DNA of 64,000 nt from Nostoc sp. KVJ3 (GTDB lineage Bacteria > Cyanobacteriota > Cyanobacteriia > Cyanobacteriales > Nostocaceae), in NCBI RefSeq assembly GCF_026127265.1, contig NZ_WWFG01000001.1, forward strand, positions 1,054,001 to 1,118,000, given 5' to 3'. This document shows, piece after piece, positions 35,980 to 43,800 of this stretch. Positions within the stretch are counted from its first letter, which is position 1; every line of letters starts with the position of its first letter. The notes under the pieces are model-generated. The model saw only the letters and a program-made list of their open reading frames with translations. It made no database searches and was not told the DNA's origin. A program made the translations under genes and the position numbers.

Positions 35980-36477
35980 ATGCAAAACAATTCCAAAATC
36001 ACTCCCTGTTTATGGTTTGACGATCAAGCCGAAGCCGCCGCTCAGTTTTATACGTCGATTTTTCGCAATTCCAAAATTGTCCACGTCAGTCGATATGGAG
36101 ACGCTGGACAGGAAATTCACGGAAAACCAGCCGGAGCCGTCATGACTGTTAGCTTTGAACTTGATGGTCAGCCGTTCACAGCACTCAACGGTGGTCCGAC
36201 CTTCAAATTTAACGAGGCGATTTCCTTCCAAATCTTTTGCGATACCCAGGCGGACGTGGACGATTACTGGCAAAAATTGTCTGCCGGTGGGGATGAAACC
36301 GCACAGCAATGCGGCTGGCTCAAAGACAAATACGGCATCTCCTGGCAAATTATTCCTCGTATTCTGATTGAGTTACTCAACCACCCCGACGCGGCAACCT
36401 CTCAAAAAGTGACCACTACCATGCTGCAAATGAAGAAGATCGAGATTGATGAACTCAAGCGTGTCGCTGCTGAGTAG
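35980..36477 (+). CDS. PhnB/VOC-family protein (3-demethylubiquinone methyltransferase-like fold)
   Basis: 165 residues from the ATG at 35980, chosen because AAGGAGA lies 7 bp upstream; a longer TTG frame has none. KITPCLWFDDQAEAAAQFYT, VMTVSFELDGQPFTALNGGP, AISFQIFCDTQADVDDYW and CGWLKDKYGISWQIIPRIL are hallmarks of the PhnB-like VOC group. Substrate unknown. It lies in the ECF42-linked gene run. Confidence 0.9.
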   Translation: MQNNSKITPCLWFDDQAEAAAQFYTSIFRNSKIVHVSRYGDAGQEIHGKPAGAVMTVSFELDGQPFTALNGGPTFKFNEAISFQIFCDTQADVDDYWQKLSAGGDETAQQCGWLKDKYGISWQIIPRILIELLNHPDAATSQKVTTTMLQMKKIEIDELKRVAAE

Positions 36478-36564
36478 CGGTTCCTTCGGAGTTGCGCTTT
36501 GCGCTAATCAGCACACCCAACCCCTCGCAATCTAACTCAAAACCATTCAACAGGAGATTTCACA

Positions 36565-36996
36565 ATGAAAGTCATGGTCTTTGTCAAAGCAACCCAAGAC
36601 TCCGAAACTGGGGTCATGCCGAGCGAACAGCTTTTAACTGAAATGGGGCAGTACAACGAAGAATTAGCCAGGGCGGGTATCTTGCTCGCTGCTGAGGGGT
36701 TTCATCCTAGCTCAAAAGGGGTGCGAGTTCACTTTTCAGGAACCGATCGCACCGTCACCCAAGGACCTTTCACTCCAGCGCCGGAGCTAGTGGCAGGGTA
36801 CTGGCTGTGGCAGGTGAACTCAATGGAAGAGGCAGTTGCTTGGGTAAAGCGCTGCCTTAACCCTATGCCAGGAGACTCCGAGATTGAGATTCGTCCCGTA
36901 TTCGAGGCAGAGGATTTTGGTGAAGTCCTGACACCCGCCTTAAGGGAGCAGGAAGACCGCATTCGCGCTCAACTTGAAACGCAGCAGCAAGAGTAA
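36565..36996 (+). CDS. YCII/DGPF-domain protein (second copy)
   Basis: 143 residues: MKVMVFVKATQDSETGVMPS, GVRVHFSGTDRTVTQGPF (DGPF equivalent is TQGPF), VAGYWLWQVNSMEEAVAWV, and a longer, charged tail (REQEDRIRAQLETQQ). Belongs to the larger DGPF subgroup. CAGGAGATT gives the ribosome site. Same strand and spacing pattern as its neighbours. Confidence 0.88.
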   Translation: MKVMVFVKATQDSETGVMPSEQLLTEMGQYNEELARAGILLAAEGFHPSSKGVRVHFSGTDRTVTQGPFTPAPELVAGYWLWQVNSMEEAVAWVKRCLNPMPGDSEIEIRPVFEAEDFGEVLTPALREQEDRIRAQLETQQQE

Positions 36997-37007
36997 CGTC
37001 AGCGAAG

Positions 37008-37247
37008 AGGACAAGGGGCGGGGGGCAGGGGGGAGAACCCCATAAATAAATTTAGGGGCTTGGAACAAGGACGTATTATTTCTCGCGCTTCGCGTCGACG
37101 CTCGCGGACTCGCTAACGCTGCGCTATCGAAATAAATGTTTTTACTTGGAGCATAAATAAATTTAGGGGCTTGCAACCCTTGTGGCAGGGGAACTCCAGT
37201 ATCTTTCTCCCTTGCTCCCTGCTCCCTGCTCCCCTGCCTCTTTGGTC
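37008..37247. repeat. MITE-like element, second in this gene run
   Basis: Outer arms GGGGCGGGGGGCAGGGG and CTGCTCCCTGCTCCCCTGCC are inverted. Inside, CATAAATAAATTTAGGGGCT occurs twice (about 37041 and 37153), with a GCTTCGCGT/CGCTAACGC segment between. Confidence 0.65.
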
Positions 37248-37327
37248 ATCAGCAACCGCGCAAATGATGTTCATGTGCGAACGATCCGCTCATCAAAACG
37301 CAGAATCGATTACAAAAGGAGAAATCA

Positions 37328-37738
37328 ATGCAACTCAATTCTTACCTGATGTTCAACGGCAACTGTGAGGCAGCGTTCAAGTTCTATGAACAATGTCTGG
37401 GTGGCAAGATAACTATGATGATGACACACAAAGAAGCACCTTCTGCCGAAAATGTCTCACCGGAATGGCAGGACAAAATCATGCACGCTTGCCTTGAACT
37501 AGATGATCGCCTCCTGATGGGATCTGACTGCCCACCAGGATACTTTGAAACCCCGCAAGGTTTCTACGTACAAATTAGCGTTCCTGAAATCGCTGAGGCA
37601 GAACGGCTTTTTCACGCTCTAGCAGAAAACGGCAAGGTGAAGATGGCGATCGCGCAAACCTTCTGGTCATCGCGCTTTGGCATGTTGACCGATCAGTTTG
37701 GGACACCGTGGATGATCAACTGCGAACAAACCATCTGA
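37328..37738 (+). CDS. PhnB/VOC-family protein
   Basis: 136 residues: LNSYLMFNGNCEAAFKFYEQ, CLGGKITMMMTHKEAP, HACLELDDRLLMGSDCPPGY, AERLFHALAENGKVKM and QTFWSSRFGMLTDQFGTPWM form the PhnB-like fold, likely a dimeric bicupin-like VOC. AAAGGAGAAA 5 bp before the ATG. Function in the ECF42 response unknown. Confidence 0.9.
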   Translation: MQLNSYLMFNGNCEAAFKFYEQCLGGKITMMMTHKEAPSAENVSPEWQDKIMHACLELDDRLLMGSDCPPGYFETPQGFYVQISVPEIAEAERLFHALAENGKVKMAIAQTFWSSRFGMLTDQFGTPWMINCEQTI

Positions 37739-37773
37739 GCCGAATGGCACGCTTGTAAAGGGAAAATCATTGA

Positions 37774-37878
37774 GGCAGAAGGGGTGCAGAGGAGCAGAGG
37801 AGCAGGGGAGAAAGAAGAAGTTTAAGGTATTGCGTTCGGATATTTAAAAATTCCCCTCTGCACCCCTGCACTTCTGCA
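37774..37878. repeat. MITE-like element, third in this gene run, followed by heptamer STRRs
   Basis: Arms GCAGAAGGGGTGCAGAGGAG and CTCTGCACCCCTGCACTTCT are inverted around an A+T-rich core. Downstream, near 37946-38000, GTCCTTT occurs in tandem and CCACTGA is doubled just before the next ribosome site. Confidence 0.65.
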
Positions 37879-38021
37879 ATCCTTACGCTGCTAACCTTCA
37901 GCTTAACTTAATGCCATTTCCATCTGAGCCTATACCAACATCTGTCATTCGTCCTTTGTCCTTTGTCTTTTGTAAATAGCCACTGACCACTGACCAACAA
38001 CTAACTACACCAGGAGAAACC

Positions 38022-38486
38022 ATGAGTACTCAAATTTTCGTCAACCTACCCGTCAAATATCTCCAGCAATCCATCGAGTTTTTCACAAAACTTGGCTTTC
38101 AGTTCAACCCCGAATTTACCGATGAAACGGCCACCTGCATGATTGTGTCCGAAACCATCTTTGTGATGCTTTTGACGCATGAGAAATTCAAAACATTCAC
38201 GCCGAACCCGATTTGCGATGCCACAAAAAGTACCGAAGTGTTGACGTGCTTATCAGTTGAGAGCCGAGAAAAAGTGGATCGGCTGGTTCGTGAAGCCGTT
38301 GCTGCTGGTGGCACAACCTACAACGAACCTCAAGACCACGGATTTATGTACGCACATGGATTTCAGGATTTAGATGGTCACATTTGGGAACTGATTTACA
38401 TGGAACCCGAAGCAACCCATCCAGTTGAGGCTGAAAGGGAAGGAGCAGGAGTGTCAGAAACCCCAGCCGTAAAGGGCGGGGCTTGA
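38022..38486 (+). CDS. VOC/glyoxalase-family protein, C-terminus overwritten by the IscB element
   Basis: 154 residues: TQIFVNLPVKYLQQSIEFFT, KLGFQFNPEFTDETATCM, and AHGFQDLDGHIWELIYMEPE are typical of a VOC protein, with metal-site His/Glu candidates. The last 15 or so residues and the TGA are encoded by the left-end hairpin of the IscB element (CCCCAGCCGTAAAGGGCGGG). The core domain is complete, so the protein may still fold. AGGAGAAACC precedes the ATG. Confidence 0.85.
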   Translation: MSTQIFVNLPVKYLQQSIEFFTKLGFQFNPEFTDETATCMIVSETIFVMLLTHEKFKTFTPNPICDATKSTEVLTCLSVESREKVDRLVREAVAAGGTTYNEPQDHGFMYAHGFQDLDGHIWELIYMEPEATHPVEAEREGAGVSETPAVKGGA

Positions 38487-38692
38487 GAAAGTCCCACATC
38501 TGACCAGACTAAGTTCAAAACTTGAATTACGTTAGAGGCAAGAGTTAAAGACCTATCAGAGAATGCGTAGCTAGTTCTCTGCTCTAGAACCGAACGATTA
38601 AACAGGCTTAACGGGGTTAAACCAGTGTCGAATGGAACAGTTACCGACCTCTAACATTGTCGAAGCTAACATTTACCCGAAAGGAGGGACTT
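38455..38692 (+). ncRNA. Candidate IscB omega-RNA region with left end of the element
   Basis: Between the VOC gene and iscB lie about 200 structured, non-coding bases starting with a left-end hairpin (ACCCCAGCCGTAAAGGGCGG) and containing several potential stems (for example GAGAATGCGTAGCTAGTTCTC). IscB uses an omega-RNA made from exactly this position. The guide is expected from the DNA just 5' of the scaffold, here the VOC gene end. Exact ends are not set by sequence reading alone. Confidence 0.6.
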
Positions 38693-39976
38693 ATGTCCAA
38701 AGTTTTTGTTTTAGACACAGAAAAAAGACCATTAAACCCAATTCACTCTGCACAAGCAAGACAATTATTAAGGAACAAAAAAGCAGCAGTATTTAGACGA
38801 TTTCCTTTCACCATTATCTTGAAGGAATCTAGACCTGATGCATCTGTATCTGAACTCAGATTAAAGATTGACCCTGGTGCAAAAGTTACCGGGATTGCAT
38901 TAGTTAACGATTCTACTGGCGAAGTTGTTTTTGCTGCTGAATTAAAGCACAGAGGTTTTGCAATCAGAGATGCAATAAATTCTAGACGACAATTAAGGCG
39001 GGGTAGACGCGCTAGGAAAACGCGGTATCGTCAACCTAGATTATTAAACAGAACCCGTCCACCAGGATGGCTACCACCAAGTTTACAAAGTCGGGTTGAC
39101 AATATTAAAACCCTCGTTGATAAGTTACGCCGATTTGCACCAATCACAGCTATTAGTCAAGAGCTAGTACGGTTTGATATGCAGTTGATGCGGAATCCAG
39201 ATATTCAAGGGAATGAATATCAACAAGGTACGCTACAGGGTTTTGAGACTCGTGAATACTTGCTTGAAAAATGGAATAGAGAATGTGCTTATTGTGGGAT
39301 TAAAGATATTCCTTTGCAAATAGAACACATTCACCCAAGAGCGAAAGGAGGTTCTAACTCAATCACAAACCTGACACTGAGTTGCGAAAAATGTAACATT
39401 AAAAAGGGGACTAAAGATATCAAAGAATTTCTTAAAAAAGATCCTTCAAGGCAAGAGTTAATCCTGAAACAATCCAAAAGACCATTGGCAGACGCAGCCG
39501 CAGTAAACACAACTAGATTCGCATTATTGAATGCATTAAAGGCAACTGGGCTAACAGTAGAAACAGGTTCAGGAGGTTTAACTAAATTCAATCGCAGTCA
39601 ACAGAATCTATCTAAAACTCACTGGTTAGATGCAGCTTGTGTTGGTAAGTCAACACCAATTCTCAATATCAAAGGTATTAAACCATTGTTGATTACTGCC
39701 AATGGGCATGGTACTCGCCAAATGTGCGGTACTGATAGGTTTGGGTTTCCAACTCGACATCGCACAAATAAACAAATCCATTTTGGTTTTCAAACAGGAG
39801 ACATTATTAAAGCCATTGTTACTAATGGCAAAAAAGTAGGCGTTTATATTGGGCGTGTTTTATGTCGTGCAACAGGTAGTTTTGATATTTCTACCAATGC
39901 GGGAAGAGTATCGGGTATTAGTCATAAATATTGTTCACCAATTCATAAGAAGGATGGATACAGTTATGCTTTTTGA
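38693..39976 (+). CDS. iscB: IscB RNA-guided HNH/RuvC nuclease
   Basis: 427 residues from the ATG at 38693 (AAGGAGG 7 bp upstream). Domains in order: PLMP domain (VLDTEKRPLNPIHSAQARQL), RuvC-I (LKIDPGAKVTGIALV, Asp), Arg-rich bridge helix (RRQLRRGRRARKTRYRQPRL), RuvC-II (ITAISQELVRFD, Glu), HNH (CAYCGIKDIPLQIEHIHP, then LSCEKCNIKKG) and RuvC-III (THWLDAACVG). All expected catalytic residues are visible, and the size is normal for IscB, the Cas9 ancestor. It would cleave DNA under omega-RNA guidance within an IS200/IS605-type element. No tnpA is present, so movement would need one in trans. Confidence 0.95.
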   Translation: MSKVFVLDTEKRPLNPIHSAQARQLLRNKKAAVFRRFPFTIILKESRPDASVSELRLKIDPGAKVTGIALVNDSTGEVVFAAELKHRGFAIRDAINSRRQLRRGRRARKTRYRQPRLLNRTRPPGWLPPSLQSRVDNIKTLVDKLRRFAPITAISQELVRFDMQLMRNPDIQGNEYQQGTLQGFETREYLLEKWNRECAYCGIKDIPLQIEHIHPRAKGGSNSITNLTLSCEKCNIKKGTKDIKEFLKKDPSRQELILKQSKRPLADAAAVNTTRFALLNALKATGLTVETGSGGLTKFNRSQQNLSKTHWLDAACVGKSTPILNIKGIKPLLITANGHGTRQMCGTDRFGFPTRHRTNKQIHFGFQTGDIIKAIVTNGKKVGVYIGRVLCRATGSFDISTNAGRVSGISHKYCSPIHKKDGYSYAF

Positions 39977-39989
39977 TACCAACTTGACA

Positions 39990-40050
39990 CAGCGATTAAA
40001 ATCGCCTGTGCCTTACCCCCATGTCTGAAGCCAGGGGCTTCCACGGCGCG
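39990..40050 (+). repeat. Right end of the IscB element
   Basis: ACCCCCATGTCTGAAGCCAG followed by GGGCTTCCA gives a short right-end hairpin 25-50 bp after the iscB stop, as in IS200/IS605-type elements. The exact border is uncertain. Confidence 0.5.
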
Positions 40051-40172
40051 AGGTGTTTCGTGAACCACAACAGAACAACCAGTGGAACACAAATTCGCGA
40101 ACTCATCGAAACATGAGCACACCCATTCATACAAGAAGATGAAAGATATTTGCACATCACTGAGGTTGATTC

Positions 40173-40805
40173 ATGAAACTCTATGAATTTGCTCCCACGC
40201 GATCAATTCGAGTTCGCTGGGTTCTCCAGGAACTTGGGGTAGAATTTGAAGCAATCTCCATCAACATGCAGGCAGGTGAACACCGTACACCCGATTTTCT
40301 CACCATCAATCCCACTGGCAAGCTCCCTGTACTCATCGATGGCGAACATATCATCACTGAATCCGTAGCCATTGCTTTGTACCTCGGTGAGAAGTACCCA
40401 GAATCTAACCTAGTACCTACAGACTTGCTTCTGCGAGCACAGCTTTATCGTTGGCTCCTCTTTACTGCCACCGAATTGGAACAGCCGCTATGGCGTATCG
40501 CTCGCCACACGTTTATATACCCAGAAGAGTTGAGATTGCCTGCTGAAATACCTCTCGCTCGGCAAGACTTCACCAGTATGGCTGTCGTTTTAGAGAACCA
40601 TCTGTTGGATCGGCAGTTTGTAGTGGGTGAACACGTCACAGTGGCTGATTTTGTGCTTGCTTACACACTGGATTGGGCGAACGAAGTTCAGCTACTCGCC
40701 ACTTTCCCCACGCTGGTGGACTACATGGAACGAATGTACAAACGACCAAAGGCATCTGGGCGAATCGCAGCTGCACTTGCAAGTCTCAATCAGACCTCAC
40801 AATGA
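40173..40805 (+). CDS. Glutathione S-transferase-family protein
   Basis: 210 residues. Thioredoxin-fold N-terminus (MKLYEFAPTRSIRVRWVLQE, NPTGKLPVLIDGEHIITESV with the cis-Pro and ES motif) and helical C-terminus (FVVGEHVTVADFVLAYTLDW with the N-capping Asp). Likely a cytosolic GST for detoxification or reduction. It is on the strand of the ECF42-linked genes and would have followed the VOC gene before the IscB element entered. The last codons overlap a serine-hydrolase remnant on the other strand. Confidence 0.9.
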   Translation: MKLYEFAPTRSIRVRWVLQELGVEFEAISINMQAGEHRTPDFLTINPTGKLPVLIDGEHIITESVAIALYLGEKYPESNLVPTDLLLRAQLYRWLLFTATELEQPLWRIARHTFIYPEELRLPAEIPLARQDFTSMAVVLENHLLDRQFVVGEHVTVADFVLAYTLDWANEVQLLATFPTLVDYMERMYKRPKASGRIAAALASLNQTSQ

Positions 40806-40935
40806 TTCGTGATCTGATCAGCCGTTTGGGTATCAGCCAGAGTGAAGTCTGGTAGATATTGTTTTACAGAGACATCCAGGACATCCAGGTTAATTTTTCC
40901 AGCTTCTACCAATTGCAGCGCTGCGATCGCTTCTA
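40802..40935 (-). pseudogene. Serine hydrolase (beta-lactamase-like) fragment
   Basis: Reading the minus strand gives LEAIAALQLVEAGKINLDVL...VKQYLPDFTLADTQTADQIT, which matches the segment after the SxxK motif in class C beta-lactamase-like hydrolases. Both ends are missing. It is joined at 40934 to a duplicate of the pentapeptide gene's 3' end. Confidence 0.5.
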
Positions 40936-42315
40936 GACGCAATCATTGTCTAGCAAAAGCCAAGTCACTTCAACGATATCATCAAAGCTGTCAATCTCCT
41001 GAACAGTCTTCTTCATCTACCCAATCTTCATCCCAGAGAAGTTCATTGTAAACCTTAGTTGCTTGAGATATTTTTAGGTTGTGAGCTGCTGTCACACAAT
41101 TTCTTGGTTGCCAGCCAATGAGGGCATATTTTCCATGTAAATGTCTGACAGCATTTTTGCAGTCATTAATTACTGGAATATCTTCTTTGATGTATTTCCG
41201 CAATTGGACTCCTAAACGAATTGCCTCCATTTCATAATTTTGAAAGTAGGGTTCTTCAACATCAGGTGTAGAAATCAGCAATCCTCTCACCCAGGCATGA
41301 TTTTTATAGATAGCCTTCGCTACAACTAAATTGACTTGTTTTGGTGTCCAGTTGCTCCTTTGTAAAAACTTATCTATTGCTGATTCATCATCTAAATCTA
41401 TATCTACGTTAGATTCTGAAAGTATTTCCGAAATATCTGTATTTTCTAGGAACAGTTCGTACCATTCTTGAAATGTTTCGGGACTAAATAGGGCTTGCTG
41501 AAAAAGAAAGAAAAGGTTGCAGTATCTAGATTATCAGACCAAAGAAGTATATTCCGGTGCAAGATTTGAAGGTAAAATAGCCCAAAATCCTTGCATGACT
41601 GTGGTCAGACGAGACAAGCGTGTATCCGATGTAACCATGTACCGAAAAGAAGAATCAACTCCAATTCCACCAGAAAATTTTGAACTTCCATTTGAGGGAA
41701 AGTTATCATCAGATAATCGTTGGGTCATTATGGCGAATTTCATACCCTGGACAGAATTTGAGTCGGAATATTCTTCCGGGTTCTCCGCAGAGATGGGGGC
41801 ACCAGCAAAGTCATTTCGGATGGCGTTAGGTGCATTAATAATAAAAGAGAAACTAGGCATAAGTGACAGAGAAACAGTAGAGCAAATCAAAGAGAACCCT
41901 TATCTACAGTATTTTATAGGGATATCATCTTATAGTAATGAAACTCCCTTTGACGCATCAATGTTAGTACATTTTCGTGAAAGAATTAGTGCTGATTTTG
42001 TTAACAAAGTTAATCAAAAAATGGTGAAGAAGATGCTTGAAAAAACATCTTCGATTGACAATGAAAAAAAAACCGAAGAATCAGAAAAAGAAGTAAGTGG
42101 TCTAAAAAATCTGGGGAAATTAATATTAGATGCCACTTGTGCGCCAGGTGATATTAGCTATCCAACAGATTTAGGGCTACTAAATCAAGCCAGAAGGCAG
42201 ACAGAAAAAATTATAGACTTTCTTTATGAACTGGAGTTTAGACTAAGCAATGGAAAATGACCCAGCAGGGCTGAGTTAATCAGAGACTTAGCAAAAGTAT
42301 GAAGAATCTTGGGTA

Positions 42316-43623
42316 TTAAACAGCAACAGATGGTTCTTTAGGTGGTCGTGCTACTGTTTTTTTAACAATGGGACATCGGTTTTTACGGTGACGCTTCTTT
42401 CCTTGTTGCCAACCGGGAGACTTTCCGCGAGGTTTGGGTGCAGAGGTGGGAGTACCAATGGCCGCAAAAACTCCACCTATAGCTTGAGCAACTCTTCCAG
42501 GGGTCAATTTATCTAGAGACTTCTGCCAAGGTAAAGGATTGTCAGTAACGATATCGCGGGCTAACCACAATTCCCAAGTCATCAGAGGCATGAGGTCACT
42601 CCACCGTTCACTTTGCTTAGGAGTACCAAAGTTTGGTACAGTCCAATGTAGACGCTGCTTCAAAAAGCGATACCAGTGGTCAATGGTAAAGCGACGCAAG
42701 TAAAGACACCAAACTTCTTCTAAGGGTGGCATTTCTTCTCCTACCCAAGCCAACCACAAAGGTTTGGACACTCTCATGTTACCTTGCGCGTCCAGACGTT
42801 CAACTCTGATGATTAACATTGGACGTGTAGCAGCCTGACGGAAGTGTAAATCTTTCCACAAGCTCACACGCACACGTCCTAATTTTGGGTCATTTATTTC
42901 TAATACAGATGTTGCTTCATTCCATGTTGTGGGCTCATTCAGTTTAAATTTATCACCATGCTTTTTAGGTCGCCCCTTTCCCGAATAAGCTTTTGGTTCA
43001 CCCCATAAACACAGATTTGAACGCAACCGAACGAGAATATCTGCTGGAATATTCGCAGTTTTTAAGATAAAAGGCGCACAACCATATTCACTATCCCAAA
43101 CTGAAATCGGTCTGGTAGGCAAATATTTACACACCTGTTTGAGTTGCCAAATTGCTTTCCCAATAGGACTTTCGGCACTTGTGATCCGTTCATGTCTTAA
43201 TGGTAATGCCCAACTTCCCTCATTTTCAGGTATCCAGGCAATTGTGCTATATCCTTGACCAATGGTAATCGGTTTATTTCCTGCTATGGATGTGCCACTA
43301 TGCTCATAAGTTCGCTCTTGCAACCTGACGGCATCTGGGCGTGACCAGTTTGTGTGATCTCCTGCTAACAATGGTCGTCCCTCTGCGGGGATTTGTTTGA
43401 TATATAGCTGCATCAATTTCTGTCGCTGTGGCCTACTATCTTGTAGTGCCTCATAGATACTTGGCCACTTCCTTCTAAATACTGGCGATAGGGACAATTC
43501 TGCTAGGCAATAAACATTTCTAGTTAGCAATATGGCATCTGTCAACTCAAAAGTTGCATCGTGTGCTCTGCCTAAATATTTGTAGACTGCTTGACGGAAT
43601 TCTTCTAATCTGGCACGTTTCAT
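42316..43623 (-). CDS. DDE transposase of the nested IS (IS701-like / NF041680-type)
   Basis: 435 residues, one intact frame. Motifs: LLAGDHTNWSRPDAVRL (candidate first Asp), RPISVWDSEYGCAPFI (second Asp), KAYSGKGRPKKHGDKF, WCLYLRRFTIDHWYRFLKQR (Glu-equivalent region less clear), with a basic Lys/Arg-rich tail (QQGKKRHRKNRCPIVKK). The layout matches a cyanobacterial DDE transposase family with a late H-x-Y-R-F helix. The IS looks intact and could be active. Confidence 0.8.
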   Translation of the reverse strand: MKRARLEEFRQAVYKYLGRAHDATFELTDAILLTRNVYCLAELSLSPVFRRKWPSIYEALQDSRPQRQKLMQLYIKQIPAEGRPLLAGDHTNWSRPDAVRLQERTYEHSGTSIAGNKPITIGQGYSTIAWIPENEGSWALPLRHERITSAESPIGKAIWQLKQVCKYLPTRPISVWDSEYGCAPFILKTANIPADILVRLRSNLCLWGEPKAYSGKGRPKKHGDKFKLNEPTTWNEATSVLEINDPKLGRVRVSLWKDLHFRQAATRPMLIIRVERLDAQGNMRVSKPLWLAWVGEEMPPLEEVWCLYLRRFTIDHWYRFLKQRLHWTVPNFGTPKQSERWSDLMPLMTWELWLARDIVTDNPLPWQKSLDKLTPGRVAQAIGGVFAAIGTPTSAPKPRGKSPGWQQGKKRHRKNRCPIVKKTVARPPKEPSVAV

Positions 43624-43718
43624 CTTGGCATCTGAGTAATGGTAGTTCGTTTCTCAGCTTCTGCCAAAAGGGGGCCTGTATTCAATCAGACACCCCTTTT
43701 CTTCTTGCTTATTATATG

Positions 43719-43800
43719 ATAATGATAATCGAATAAGGGGGGTGGGAGAGAAACGAGCGTCGCTCGTTTCTCTCCCACCCTTTTCATGATTATCATTATT
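43719..43800. repeat. Long near-perfect palindrome upstream of the nested transposase
   Basis: GGTGGGAGAGAAACGAGCG (43741-43759), one T, then its exact complement (43761-43779), extended by GATAATGATAATC / GATTATCATTAT arms outside. It lies between the nested IS end and the transposase start, and could act as a terminator against read-in or be a further tiny insertion. Confidence 0.7.
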
